From positions 1 through 32,045 of the forward strand of contig NZ_JAMXFJ010000048.1 in NCBI RefSeq assembly GCF_025460805.1: a DNA stretch of 32,045 nucleotides, written 5' to 3'. This stretch comes from Microvirga sesbaniae (lineage in GTDB: Bacteria > Pseudomonadota > Alphaproteobacteria > Rhizobiales > Beijerinckiaceae). The number at the start of each line of letters is the position of its first letter. Position 1 is the first letter of the stretch. Made by a program: the position numbers and the translations under genes. Positions 16,022 through 24,177 of the stretch are shown piece by piece. Below the pieces are notes generated by a model that saw only the letters and a program-made list of their open reading frames with translations, was not told the DNA's origin and did no database searches.

Positions 16022-16558
16022 CTACGCCTGAGCGGGAAGCTGCCGTCCAGCGTATCGAGCAGGCTGTTGAGCGCCGCATCGGACAGCGGGATCTCCGGAG
16101 CCTCCTCGAACCCTCTCAGCGCGATGGATTGATTAGTGTAGCGCCGATCCGCCGTCACTTCGGGCCCAAACCACCTGAGCGGTCGGAAACCCCTCGCCTG
16201 CTCGTCAGAAGCGAACTCCACGGTAACGAGATGCAAGACACGGGGCCGGGAAATCTCGTCAATGAGGGCATGACCCTTGCCGATCGGCAAGACTGTCCGG
16301 GTGTAGTCGACCTCGCCGTCGCAGACCTCGAGTAGCGCGCGGGCATGGCATACTGGGATTTCCGTCTGATCCTCGACCTCGCTGACCGGGCCGACCGACC
16401 TGAGGATCAGCAGGCCTTTGTCCTCTTCGAGGCGGACCCCAGGACAACCGATCCCGCTGCTCGGGGAAGAAGCCCTCAAGGTGGTGCAGCCCGCCCCTCT
16501 CGCGCTGGATCAGGCGGGTGAAGGACGAGGTGAGGAGAAAACGGCGGCGAATGGTCAT
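15982..16558 (-). pseudogene. CYTH-domain (triphosphate tunnel enzyme-like) gene, frameshifted
   Basis: The first frame, from ATG 16558, reads IRRRFLLTSSFTRLIQRERGG, then LHHLEGFFPEQ, the typical start of a CYTH protein (RKFLL...QGYF). The second frame, ending at 15982, continues VRLEEDKGLLILRS, then EIPV, then HALIDEISRPRVLHLVTVEFAS and WFGPEVTADRRYTNQSIAL, the CYTH core and its conserved end. The switch lies near 16440-16470 and needs one extra base or two missing. Intact relatives hydrolyse triphosphates (ThTPase or adenylate cyclase type 4). The start motif is RRRFLLT rather than the usual ExExK, so even an intact form may be atypical. A sequencing error would restore a full gene. Confidence 0.65.
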
Positions 16559-17124
16559 GAAACCCGGTGAATGCAAGGGATCAAGACGCCTTTAGTTCAT
16601 ATATGGCGGGCGACGGAGGGGGAAATCCTGAACCCCACATTATGGTTTCCGCTCAGCCGGCACTGAGCCCTCCAGTTCTCGATGATCGGCCGCTCGGATC
16701 AGGTAAGCCCGATTTCAAAGAAAGAGTCGATCAGCGCAGGCTCGACGAGTTCCACATTCAACGGCCGGCCACGGAGTGAGATGTAGTCAACCCGCACTAG
16801 CCTGTGGGGAAGATACCAATGGTGCAGGGAAAGAAACGACACTTCCGAGATAGGCTTCCCACCGATAGCAGCAGGGCACATACAAATGACAACGCCCTGA
16901 CAGTGTTAGCCATGCGGGGCAAACTATCAGGGCGCTCTTGTGATGCCGGTTGCAACACCACGCTGCTACAATGCGCCACGAACGCTGGAAGTGCAACCGA
17001 CCCCTGTGCATAAGGACGAAGCGCTCTGGCGAGAGGCTGAGCACCAGACCTTTCACCAGAGCGCGTGCGATGTGTTCCGGGATCGCACTCTTCAATGAGA
17101 GAAGGATTGCTAATGGAACAACGC
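16559..17124. other. Gap with a possible ATP-grasp C-terminal remnant
   Basis: Within the minus frame 16699-16881 the segment LVRVDYISLRGRPLNVELVE, then PALIDSF resembles the end of ATP-grasp ligases (RVD...GR..LMELELIEPSL). The rest of such a gene is absent. The remaining part shows nothing recognisable. Confidence 0.3.
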
Positions 17125-17508
17125 TCAGACGTCAGCAGGGGAAGTAACCCTGTCTGCCGCTGGTCGTTTCGGTGGTGCTGAGAGTATCGCCCTGGTGAGA
17201 ACCTCATAGATGGATCGTGGTCCACACTCGTTCTTGCGAGCGGTGCATTCTTCGAAGAAGCTCACGTATTCATCACACTGGGCCGAGCGCTTTTGCCTCG
17301 GGGCCTCAGCGCACAGTGTGGAGGCTTTCCGTAAGATCGGCGGTGGGTCGAATGATTCAAACACCTCCTGGGCCGGTGTCCGCGTGAGTTGCTCATGGGC
17401 CAGAATGCGACTGGCAGGGCCCGCGAGGATGACGATAGCGATAAAGCCATGACGGATCTTTCGCGTCGGTTTACCTCGGACCTTTATAGTTAAGACGAAT
17501 CTAACCAT
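17125..17508 (-). CDS. Putative exported protein with four cysteines (127 aa)
   Basis: CAGGAGGGA directly precedes the ATG. The N-terminus is basic and then hydrophobic (RHGFIAIVILAGPASRILA, cleavage near residue 37), fitting a signal peptide with a long n-region. The mature part has Cys residues in CAEAPRQKRSAQC, then ECTARKNECG, so two disulfides are likely. No known family. It may be a periplasmic small protein. A membrane-anchored form is the alternative. Confidence 0.5.
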   Translation of the reverse strand: MVRFVLTIKVRGKPTRKIRHGFIAIVILAGPASRILAHEQLTRTPAQEVFESFDPPPILRKASTLCAEAPRQKRSAQCDEYVSFFEECTARKNECGPRSIYEVLTRAILSAPPKRPAADRVTSPADV

Positions 17509-17558
17509 TCCCTCCTGAAATCAAAGTACGTAACAGCATAGCCTAAGAAAGTGAAGAG

Positions 17559-17828
17559 ATGGCGCAGCGCCCGGAGCAAGAGGACGACCTACCTGACACG
17601 AATGGAAAAGCCAATACGCCCCAGCTGGCTCAATTGGAGAAGCTGGCCAACGCGGCGGCCACCGCCGCCCAGGCGAAGCAGTGGCGGGCTCGCAAACATG
17701 GCTTGGACCAACAAGAGGAGCCGTCGGAAGTCCGCAACCTTAGCAACGATGCAGAAGCGAGAGCTCGGGCAGAAGAAGCGATGCGGCAGATGATGGCAAA
17801 GCCACAGGCCAAACGACGTGGATGGTGA
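17559..17828 (+). CDS. Small charged helical protein (89 aa)
   Basis: Low-complexity Ala/Glu/Gln composition with coiled-coil character (LAQLEKLANAAATAAQAKQW and AEARARAEEAMRQMMAKPQ). A short AAGTGAAGAG precedes the ATG. No family. It precedes the SWIB gene by 142 bp. Confidence 0.5.
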   Translation: MAQRPEQEDDLPDTNGKANTPQLAQLEKLANAAATAAQAKQWRARKHGLDQQEEPSEVRNLSNDAEARARAEEAMRQMMAKPQAKRRGW

Positions 17829-17970
17829 TGGCCGGACCATCCATTTGAAACATTGATTTCGACACTTGCTCGATCGAAGCGGGATTAAGGAAGTGTTCAG
17901 TCCTTACTGGCCATGGTCCCGCCCCTTTGTGCCTGAAGATGGCAGTGAGGCGTAGTATAGGAGTTTTACA

Positions 17971-18243
17971 ATGACCGAAGCCAAAGCAGCCAAGAAGCCA
18001 AATCCCGCGCTGGCGAAGCCGCTGCAGCCGTCGACCGAACTGGCGGCCGTTGTCGGATCCGCTCCGCTCCCGCGGACAGAGGTGGTAAGCAAGGTCTGGG
18101 AATACATCAAGGCCAACGATCTGCAGAACCCTGCGAACAAGCGCGAGATCCTGGCGGATGACAAGCTCCGAGCCATCTTCGGAGGCAAGGACAAGGTGAG
18201 CATGTTCGAGATGAACAAGCACTTCGCGCAGCATCTCTCCTGA
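17971..18243 (+). CDS. SWIB/MDM2-domain protein (90 aa)
   Basis: AGGAG lies 8 nt before the ATG. After a basic, Ala/Pro-rich tail (KAAKKPNPALAKPLQ), residues 22-90 form a SWIB domain: LPRTEVVSKVWEYIKANDLQ, NPANKREI, DDKLRAIFGGKDKVSMFEMN and KHFAQHL. SWIB domains occur in eukaryotic chromatin-remodelling complexes. Bacterial stand-alone forms are linked to DNA supercoiling and nucleoid control, as in the Chlamydia topoisomerase fusion. It is convergent with the HU-like gene, which supports a nucleoid role. Confidence 0.93.
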   Translation: MTEAKAAKKPNPALAKPLQPSTELAAVVGSAPLPRTEVVSKVWEYIKANDLQNPANKREILADDKLRAIFGGKDKVSMFEMNKHFAQHLS

Positions 18244-18262
18244 GCGGACACAACACCAAGAG

Positions 18263-18288
18263 CACCCCGCCAGCGTGTCGGCGGGGTG
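18263..18288. terminator. Hairpin between convergent SWIB and HU genes
   Basis: CACCCCGCC (18263-18271) pairs with GGCGGGGTG (18280-18288) around an 8-nt loop. It ends 34 bp before the HU stop on the opposite strand and is positioned to stop transcripts from both sides. There is no T-run, so the terminator call is only probable. Confidence 0.5.
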
Positions 18289-18322
18289 GGTGTCGCTTCA
18301 GTCATCCAGTGACGGCTCCCGG

Positions 18323-18793
18323 CTAGACCGCCTCCTTGAGCTCCTTGGCGGGTCGGAAGGCGATCTTCTTGGAGGCTTTGATCTTGATCGGCTCGCCGGT
18401 CTGCGGGTTGCGACCGGTGCGGGCGGCGCGCTTGCGCACCTGCAGGATGCCGAGGCCGCTCAGGCGGATTTTGTTGCCCTTCTTCAGGCTCTTGGCGATC
18501 ATCTCGATGACCTGAGTCAGCATTTCATTGGCTTGGCGCTTGGGAAGCTCGTGCACTTCCGACAGCTGCTCGGCAATATGGCGCAGGCTCAGGATCGCGC
18601 CAGCCGAGGTGCCAGTGGATTTCCTTGCGCCCTTAGGGACTGCCTTGACCGACGCCTTCGGTGCTGCGGCCTTCGCAGATCTCTTGGCAACGGCGTCGGC
18701 AGTTTTGGCCATCTTAGTTGGTTCTGCTTTCGATGCGGCCGCTTTGCGGGCCGGCGCCTTCTTGGCCGTCGTCTTGGTTGCAGCTTTCGCCAT
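18323..18793 (-). CDS. HU-family DNA-binding protein with histone-like N-terminal tail
   Basis: 156 aa. Residues 1-65 are a Lys/Ala/Pro-rich tail (MAKAATKTTAKKAPARKAAA and similar), as in H1-like bacterial proteins. Residues 66-156 are an HU/IHF domain with LSLRHIAEQLSEVHELPK, VIEMIAKSLKKGNKIRLSGLG, FGR-loop equivalent GRNPQTGEP and IKIKASKKIAFRP. It compacts DNA. The tail probably adds non-specific charge binding. AAGGAT lies 7 nt upstream. A perfect palindrome, CACAGGATCCTGTG, lies at 18930-18943 in its upstream region, with a second CACAGGATC copy at 18912. Both could be regulatory. Confidence 0.93.
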   Translation of the reverse strand: MAKAATKTTAKKAPARKAAASKAEPTKMAKTADAVAKRSAKAAAPKASVKAVPKGARKSTGTSAGAILSLRHIAEQLSEVHELPKRQANEMLTQVIEMIAKSLKKGNKIRLSGLGILQVRKRAARTGRNPQTGEPIKIKASKKIAFRPAKELKEAV

Positions 18794-18929
18794 GGGTGAG
18801 ATCCTTCTGATGCGCGGGCAATCTACTGGTCAGTCGATGGGCAAAGGGTTTGCCACCCAAGTTTGCAATCACCAGAAGGCCACGGCCTCAATAACCATGA
18901 TAGAACGAATTCACAGGATCTTGGGGCAG

Positions 18930-18943
18930 CACAGGATCCTGTG
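18930..18943. promoter_or_regulatory. Palindrome upstream of the HU-like gene
   Basis: CACAGGATCCTGTG is a perfect 14-bp palindrome. The half CACAGGATC also occurs at 18912-18920, an 18-bp step away. This is a possible operator pair. The position, about 120-150 bp upstream of the start codon, fits a promoter region. Binding factor unknown. Confidence 0.35.
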
Positions 18944-19047
18944 ACTGATGGCGCAATCGGCCACAACGGACGAGCAACCTCTGCGGCGGGAAGCACAGGC
19001 AATTGGGTTCCGGCCCATTGAGGGCTGAGGCGGAACCCGGGCCTGGA

Positions 19048-19419
19048 TCAGGCGGCACGAAAGAGCTCCCTCTGTCGCCAATCCGCGCAGGCTCTTCTTC
19101 CATTCGGGCGTGCGGTCGCGATGCGCTCCTGGAAGCGGACTTGGGCTTCCTTGAGCAGGCGGCGTTTTCGGACGAGGGGCTGAGAGGCTCTGGTGGTGTC
19201 GTTCACGACAGCAGCCGCTGCCGCATACAAATCGATTGTTGCGGCATCCAGGCCGGGATCTCGCTCGAACAAGACCACAAGGCTTGCAAGGTGCTGTCTG
19301 AGGAGCGTCTGCAATTCGCGGAGGTAGGGCAGCTCTCCTCCGAACTCGATGGCCTTCACAGTTGGCGAGATCAGGGCCAACTTCTCTTCAATCGTGTCGG
19401 TGAACCGATTCTCCGCCAT
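19048..19419 (-). CDS. Hypothetical helical protein (123 aa)
   Basis: Start ATG at 19419, with CTGGAGAC upstream. All-helical prediction by eye: FTDTIEEKLALISPTVKAIE, LRELQTLLRQHLASLVVLF, ATIDLYAAAAAVVNDTT, RLLKEAQVRFQERIATAR. It ends in a basic tail. No family is recognised. A cytoplasmic helical bundle is likely. Confidence 0.6.
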   Translation of the reverse strand: MAENRFTDTIEEKLALISPTVKAIEFGGELPYLRELQTLLRQHLASLVVLFERDPGLDAATIDLYAAAAAVVNDTTRASQPLVRKRRLLKEAQVRFQERIATARPNGRRACADWRQRELFRAA

Positions 19420-19758
19420 GAGCAACCGTCTCCAGGTAAGAGGAAGCCCGCCCAGCCCTTGAAGCACATGGAAGAGCATGCGCTTCCATGGTTAACCAAC
19501 AGTTTCAAGCGAGAAGAAGAAGCGGCACTCCAAAGGCCTGCAACTAATCCAGAGCACTAGGCTCGGGCACGCCTCCGTTGTCACGATCTGCAATCATAGC
19601 CCAGTGCAATATCGAAACCTATCGCGCCACCGTAGAAGGTCTGGTGATCGACCTTCAGCCGCGGTGCTTCTGTTTCGATCATCGTTGATGCTGATCGGGA
19701 GCAGAGTGGGATGATTGTGTGGTGTTGCAACCGGCATCGCATGCGCCCTGACTGAAGT

Positions 19759-20070
19759 TTGGAAGAGGCTTCAGTTGGGGCGTTCTCATTGAGAAAGGTG
19801 GCCGGCTTCATGGGCATGACAGAGGACAAGATTGATGCGCTGTTCGTCGCGCCCGAGCAGCATCGCAAAGGAGTGGGGCGCGCGCTGGTCACGTATGCGG
19901 GCCAGATGGCGCCGAACCTGTCCGTTAACGTCAACGAGCAGAATGAGGCAGCGCGGTCCCTTTACAGGCGCATGGGATTTTTGGAGATCGGCCGATCCGG
20001 GCGGGATGATCGAGGCCGTGCATTTCCCATCATCCGCTTGATCCCGGAACGCTGGGCTCAGGCCCTTGCC
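19759..20070 (+). pseudogene. GNAT acetyltransferase fragment
   Basis: The acetyl-CoA-binding part of a GNAT protein is clear: IDALFVAPEQHRKGVGRALV, then NLSVNVNEQNEAARSLYRRMGF and RDDRGRAFPIIRL. The N-terminal strands are missing because an in-frame TGA precedes it at about 19753. After the RL of the last strand the frame runs on by chance to 20334 across the opposite-strand gene. It is therefore probably a truncated remnant rather than a working enzyme. Confidence 0.65.
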
Positions 20071-20264
20071 CGGGCTGCCAACGTCCTGCGCCACTCCATG
20101 GCAGCCGCTTGTCTGCGCCACCTGATCACCGGCACCAAGACTGTCACGAGCAGCATCGCGACGGCTGATCCGATCCACGGAAGCAGCTCGGGTGCTGTGA
20201 TGAGGGGTTGCAGCTTCAACAGAACGTTGATTGCTGGTTGGAACATTTCGAACAGATCGATCAT
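20058..20264 (-). CDS. Small membrane protein (68 aa)
   Basis: Start ATG at 20264, with AAGG 6 nt upstream. Residues 1-30 are amphipathic (MIDLFEMFQPAINVLLKLQP). A transmembrane helix follows (LPWIGSAVAMLLVTVLVPVI), and the tail is basic (RWRRQAAAMEWRRTLAARARA), giving an inside C-terminus. No family. It overlaps the GNAT remnant tail to tail. Confidence 0.6.
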   Translation of the reverse strand: MIDLFEMFQPAINVLLKLQPLITAPELLPWIGSAVAMLLVTVLVPVIRWRRQAAAMEWRRTLAARARA

Positions 20265-20610
20265 CGTAGCCTTGGTTCTGCCTGCATTTTCAGGCGGATT
20301 TGCACCTTTGTTTCCAGAGCAGCTAAGGCGGTAAATCCGCATCCTTCGCTGCGCTTAAGATGATGCCTTCCCACCTCCGCATGTGCGCCCGGCCCATCAA
20401 CCACGATGAGAGTGGTATGGTTAACGACGGATTAAGGACGACCTTCCCTCCCCGATTGGATTGTCATCCCCAACAACATCCATGCTCATGTCCCTTTTTT
20501 CACATCTGTGCGGCGCGAGGTGTAGGTTCGGCTCCAGCTTGTGCTCGTGGCAGCGGCGGTTCGTCTATGCCAGACTGCCGGCTCCCAGCCCGATCAGGCA
20601 ATGATATTCC

Positions 20611-20886
20611 TTATGAGACCGGGGTCGTTGCTTCTTCGCTCTCGGCTGCGGTTGGGCCTGCCTCGACCAGACGCGCGAACTCGGACCACGTGGTGCCAGT
20701 CGCATCGAGCACCCTTTGGATCGTCTCCACACTCGGCCAGTGTGGCCGCCCGTGCCCGTCGACCCGCTTGGATCGGTTGAAGGCGGTTGGGTCCATGCCG
20801 GCGGCTTTGGCCAGCCCAGAGGTGCTCAGTCCAGCGCGGTGGGCTATGACGTCGATGGCGTTCCAGACCCTCTGGTGGTTGTCCAT
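20611..20886 (-). CDS. Stand-alone HTH repressor-like protein (91 aa)
   Basis: Residues about 8-75 are an XRE-type helix-turn-helix of the kind found at the front of rhizobial S24/LexA-like repressors: VWNAIDVIAHRAGLSTSGLAKAAG, then DPTAFNRSKR and GRPHWPSVETIQRVLDATG. Normal relatives continue for over 100 residues with a self-cleaving peptidase. Here the protein ends after an acidic tail. It may be a natural short regulator or a truncated gene. It could compete with or mimic a full repressor. Confidence 0.75.
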   Translation of the reverse strand: MDNHQRVWNAIDVIAHRAGLSTSGLAKAAGMDPTAFNRSKRVDGHGRPHWPSVETIQRVLDATGTTWSEFARLVEAGPTAAESEEATTPVS

Positions 20887-21054
20887 ACGTTCATTCCATC
20901 CTGCCCCAGCGTGGAAGGTACTGAACTTGCCTGAGCAGTGGTTAACGTATTCATGCTCAATCCCGGAATAGCCATCATTGGCAAGTCCGTCGGCTCATCA
21001 CCTTCCGGTCACACTCCGCCGCCATCATCCCTCTGCGTGGCAGGGAGAGCTTTC

Positions 21055-21291
21055 ATGGCAACAGAGCGCTTTTCGGACGAGGAAATCACCGCTCGAGCCC
21101 AGCAGCTCGCCGATGAACAAGGCCCGGGCTGGGAGGAGATCCTTGCTGAGGAGCGGGCCGGCAAGGACACCGCGGAAATCAAGTATTGGCGCGGGCTCGC
21201 CCTGCAGCAGCTCGAGGCTGAGCAGCCCACTTTCCCACCGACCGTCCTGGAGGTTGAGGACAGCACGCCGAAGACGGTGGGTCTCGATTAA
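21055..21291 (+). CDS. Small acidic hypothetical protein (78 aa)
   Basis: AGGGAGAG precedes the ATG. The sequence MATERFSDEEITARAQQLAD, then GPGWEEILAEERAGKDTAEIKYW is a single helical block followed by a flexible, acidic end. No recognised family. Composition is consistent with a real gene. Confidence 0.55.
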   Translation: MATERFSDEEITARAQQLADEQGPGWEEILAEERAGKDTAEIKYWRGLALQQLEAEQPTFPPTVLEVEDSTPKTVGLD

Positions 21292-21603
21292 GCAGGGTCG
21301 GGAAACCGGAGCTACCGATTACAGCCACCGCGGGAACGCCGCCAAAGGCTATTGCCCGTCAGTGGAACCGAGACCGAACTTCCATTCATTGATAGAACTC
21401 TAACGATAGACCAGTAAAACTCGAGCGTCGTTGCGGGCCTGATGCTGCCAGCAGCCTCGGGCGAATTGGTCGTGAACCTGGCATTCACCGGCGTTAGTCA
21501 TCTCTGGCTGGGGACGGTCTGCCGCGGACTGCGACTTTTGTCGTCCGGAACTGAACCCGAGCCTCAAGGCTTAACGGCAGTGGTTCATTGCGCCGGGGGG
21601 CAC

Positions 21604-22017
21604 ATGGCAGAGGATGAAGTTGAGGCAGTTGCGGCCGAGCTCGCAAGAGCGGGCGGCCTGTCCTGGCATGCAGGGAATGAGCAGGGTCCTCTGAAACTCG
21701 TCATGAGCCGGTATCGCGACCGAGCCCGTCTGGCCATTGCTGCGCTTGAGCGCGTTCGGACGGCCAAGCAAAACATCGCCCCGGGGCCGAATGCCGGCGA
21801 GCCGCTCGATACGGGTGCCATCGTCAGCTCTGAGGGGCCTTCATTGGATCATCTCGCCGTTGGCAGTCTCGTCTTGTACCGTCCTCCAGGCGACCGGAGA
21901 ACCGACCCGTGCCGGGTTGAGACCATAGAAGGGGGCCGAGCCTACCTCGTTCCCGCACTCCCGACCTTTACCGGCTGGCTGGAACTCGACAGTGTCTCAT
22001 CCCCAGTAATCCAATAA
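21604..22017 (+). CDS. Hypothetical protein (137 aa)
   Basis: Start ATG at 21604, where acidic helical sequence begins (MAEDEVEAVAAELARAGG). An in-frame start at 21442 is possible but adds a stretch of unnatural composition. The N-terminal half has RYRDRARLAIAALERVRTAK. The C-terminal half looks like a small beta barrel: LAVGSLVLYRPPGDRR, CRVETIEGGRAYLVP and FTGWLELDSV. No family assigned. Confidence 0.6.
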   Translation: MAEDEVEAVAAELARAGGLSWHAGNEQGPLKLVMSRYRDRARLAIAALERVRTAKQNIAPGPNAGEPLDTGAIVSSEGPSLDHLAVGSLVLYRPPGDRRTDPCRVETIEGGRAYLVPALPTFTGWLELDSVSSPVIQ

Positions 22018-22030
22018 GGCGGGGCAACAC

Positions 22031-22368
22031 GTGGCACCCATCATCAAAGGCAAGCCGATGTCGATTGAGAGTCTTGCCGCCGGCATACCGTCAGCGGGTT
22101 CCTGGGAAGAAGCCACGCCCGGTCTTTCGGCTCCAGTCCGCTACTACTTCAACCTCACGGACGTTGTGATGACCGGATTCCTGATGACGAGGGCATCGTC
22201 GCGTCCAGCATCCAGGCGGCGGCGGTCTCCGCCTTGGAAGCTGTCGAGGACCTTCGTGCCCAGATGCTGACAAGCTTCGACGAGTGGCGGGGATGGCGCC
22301 TGGAGATCGTGGATGGCTCTGGCCGAGCCATCCACGTGATCCCGTTGGACGTTCAATCCGCCCATTGA
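22031..22368 (+). pseudogene. DUF6894-like gene with frameshift
   Basis: The first frame (GTG or ATG near 22031-22058) includes PVRYYFNLTD, the usual start of a DUF6894 protein. The remainder, DDEGIVASSIQAAAVSALE, then WRLEIVDGSGRAIHVIPLD, lies one base back in the next frame and ends at TGA 22366. The switch at about 22172 needs one missing base. An intact relative is at 23474-23743. Function of the family unknown. A real read-through by slippage is possible but the site is not slippery. Confidence 0.65.
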
Positions 22369-22465
22369 TCAATTCTGGGACGAACCGTCCTATGGGCTGT
22401 GCCTAGGCATGTAACGGCAACGGACCCCTGTCGGTTGCCCTCCACGTCCCCTACCCCATGGGCCG

Positions 22466-22888
22466 TCACTGCCCGTAACTTCTTCTGAAGTCTGCCGTGA
22501 GCGTGCGCTCGAGCTCCCAGGTCAGAGGGGAGGGGTTGGTGCGGTTCCAGGCGCGCTGATGCCGCTGAATGAAGCGCTTCCTGCTGCGCTTGACCTCGCT
22601 GGGAAGGTAAGCCGTCAGCGGCACGAAGCTGCGACGCAGTTGTAGCTCCGTCCTCTTCCTGGATGGAAGAGCAGCCTCCGCCGCTTCAGCTGCCGCGATG
22701 TCGTCCGGTGTTAGCTCTGGATGGCGCAAGCGCGCGTCCTCCTCAATCTGGAGGAAGGCTTGGTGCTGGGCTGCATAGTGATCTTTCAAGCCGGGGGCGT
22801 GTTCGAGCAGGTAGGCGTCGCATGCCTCGTCCCAGTCTTCCTGCCTGTGCCTCGTCGATGGAGCCTGCTTGCCCGGATTGTTCGTCAT
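22466..22888 (-). CDS. Hypothetical protein (140 aa)
   Basis: Charged, mostly helical, with no membrane segment. Blocks include EDWDEACDAYLLEHAPGLKD, DDIAAAEAAEAALPSRKRTE and KRSRKRFIQRHQRAWNRTNP, the last strongly basic, so nucleic-acid binding is possible. No family recognised. It shares direction with the ParB-fold gene to the right. Confidence 0.55.
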   Translation of the reverse strand: MTNNPGKQAPSTRHRQEDWDEACDAYLLEHAPGLKDHYAAQHQAFLQIEEDARLRHPELTPDDIAAAEAAEAALPSRKRTELQLRRSFVPLTAYLPSEVKRSRKRFIQRHQRAWNRTNPSPLTWELERTLTADFRRSYGQ

Positions 22889-23002
22889 GAAGTGATGGCC
22901 TTTCTGACCTCTGTCTTATTGAGAAAAGGCAAGTTGGGGCGGCATGGTACTGCCTTCGACGCCGACGCTAAGAGAAGGGATCAGCCCGCTCCTCGTTGCA
23001 CC

Positions 23003-23254
23003 TCAGTGCCGACGAGCCTGCACAAAGTAGGCTGGGACGGTTGTCTCTCCGAGAGCCTTGCACGCCTCCAGCCGATGCAATCCCTCTACCAAAACAAACC
23101 TCTGGCCGTCCGGTCGCACGAGAATAGGGGCTTCCTGCCCCTTCTCCATCATGCTCTCGGCCAAAGCCTCAACCTTCTGCAGGTCCAGGGTTTGGCGGCG
23201 CTTCACAGGCACATAGACTTCCTCGATCGCAAGGACCTGCTTCTTCAACACCAT
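23003..23254 (-). CDS. ParB-like nuclease-fold protein (83 aa)
   Basis: CAGGAG lies 9 nt before the ATG. The ParB/Srx N-terminal fold is present alone: IEEVYVPVKRRQTLDLQKVE, ALAESMMEKGQEAPILVR and FVLVEGLHRLEACKALGE, the last being the conserved GxHRxEA box of CTP-binding ParB proteins. The HTH and dimer domains are missing, so it is not a chromosome-partition ParB. Stand-alone forms may act as small nucleotide-binding or nuclease proteins. Confidence 0.85.
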   Translation of the reverse strand: MVLKKQVLAIEEVYVPVKRRQTLDLQKVEALAESMMEKGQEAPILVRPDGQRFVLVEGLHRLEACKALGETTVPAYFVQARRH

Positions 23255-23473
23255 CCCAGCTGCTCCTGCATCGTCTCACGCCTGTCGAAGCTTATCTCCG
23301 GCGAGCTGGCTTGCCTAGGAACACATTGCGCCAGCACGAGTTTGAGCCAATCCCCAAGCCCGGGACGATGATACCGGGTGTTGATCGGCAGACGTGTTGA
23401 TGCTCCTGATTACCTTCGAGAGAGCCGGGATCATCTTCCCAGGTTCGCTTTGATAACGGCGGACTTGTCCAGA

Positions 23474-23743
23474 TTATGCGCTCCAGGGATGATACGTCCG
23501 AGGCAATTTGTCATGCCGGTCGATTATCATCGACGCTGTCACGGTACAGACCCGCTGATGCTGCTCGTCTCTCACCTCTATAACAACATGGCTTGTATCA
23601 CTCCTAGCCAGCCGATCTGTTCCAATCTCAGCCGCCAAGCGTGCCGCCGCCTGCTCAGCCGCGTCGAGGTTGTCAAACTCGAAGCCCTCGCCATCCCGCT
23701 CGAATTGCTTCCCGTTCAGGACATCGAAATAATAGCGGGCCAT
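23474..23743 (-). CDS. DUF6894-like protein (89 aa)
   Basis: Start ATG at 23743, with GGAGGAG upstream. The family pattern is intact: MARYYFDVLNGKQFERDGEG, FDNLDAAEQAAARLAAEI and HVVIEVRDEQHQRVCTVTAS. Such proteins are very common in Methylobacteriaceae, with many copies per genome and no known function. It is a paralogue of the broken copy at 22031. Confidence 0.85.
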   Translation of the reverse strand: MARYYFDVLNGKQFERDGEGFEFDNLDAAEQAAARLAAEIGTDRLARSDTSHVVIEVRDEQHQRVCTVTASMIIDRHDKLPRTYHPWSA

Positions 23744-24177
23744 GGCACGCTCCTCCGAGTTTGCTCCTCCTTCCATGTCGCCTAAAGGCGATCAGCCAAG
23801 TGCAGAGCTCTGCCAGGTTCAGAAAGTCAAATTGGCTCTGCTGAAGGGAGCAGGTCCCTTGATCTGCAGCCGATCCCTAGGGCAACTCTGCCCTCCGAGT
23901 TGTCTTGGTGCCTGGATGGCCAGTCCTCTCAACGTCTCGTCACAGTCCTGTTCGGGATGAACTCAGACGTTCCAGAGGCGAATTGGACCTGGGTGGAGCA
24001 GGTGCTGATTCATTCCAGACGCAAACTGCATCTCAATCCACGCAGGCACCGGCTAGAGCAGCCACATGGCCAATTGCGATCATCAGGTCCGAGTGCCGCC
24101 GGGCGGTGGTCGCGAGCTGAAGTCTTCGACCTCACAACACCACCTGACGGCCTTACCCGACCCGCTCTTCAATCCGC
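23744..24177. other. Gap, no supported gene
   Basis: Frames are short or random in composition, and no ribosome binding site or known motif is seen. It probably carries the promoter of the minus-strand DUF6894 gene. Confidence 0.4.

Noticed and set aside
18275..18799. Plus-strand Leu/Gly-rich frame opposite the HU-like gene
   Set aside because: Complement of the Lys/Ala-rich tail; no ribosome binding site.
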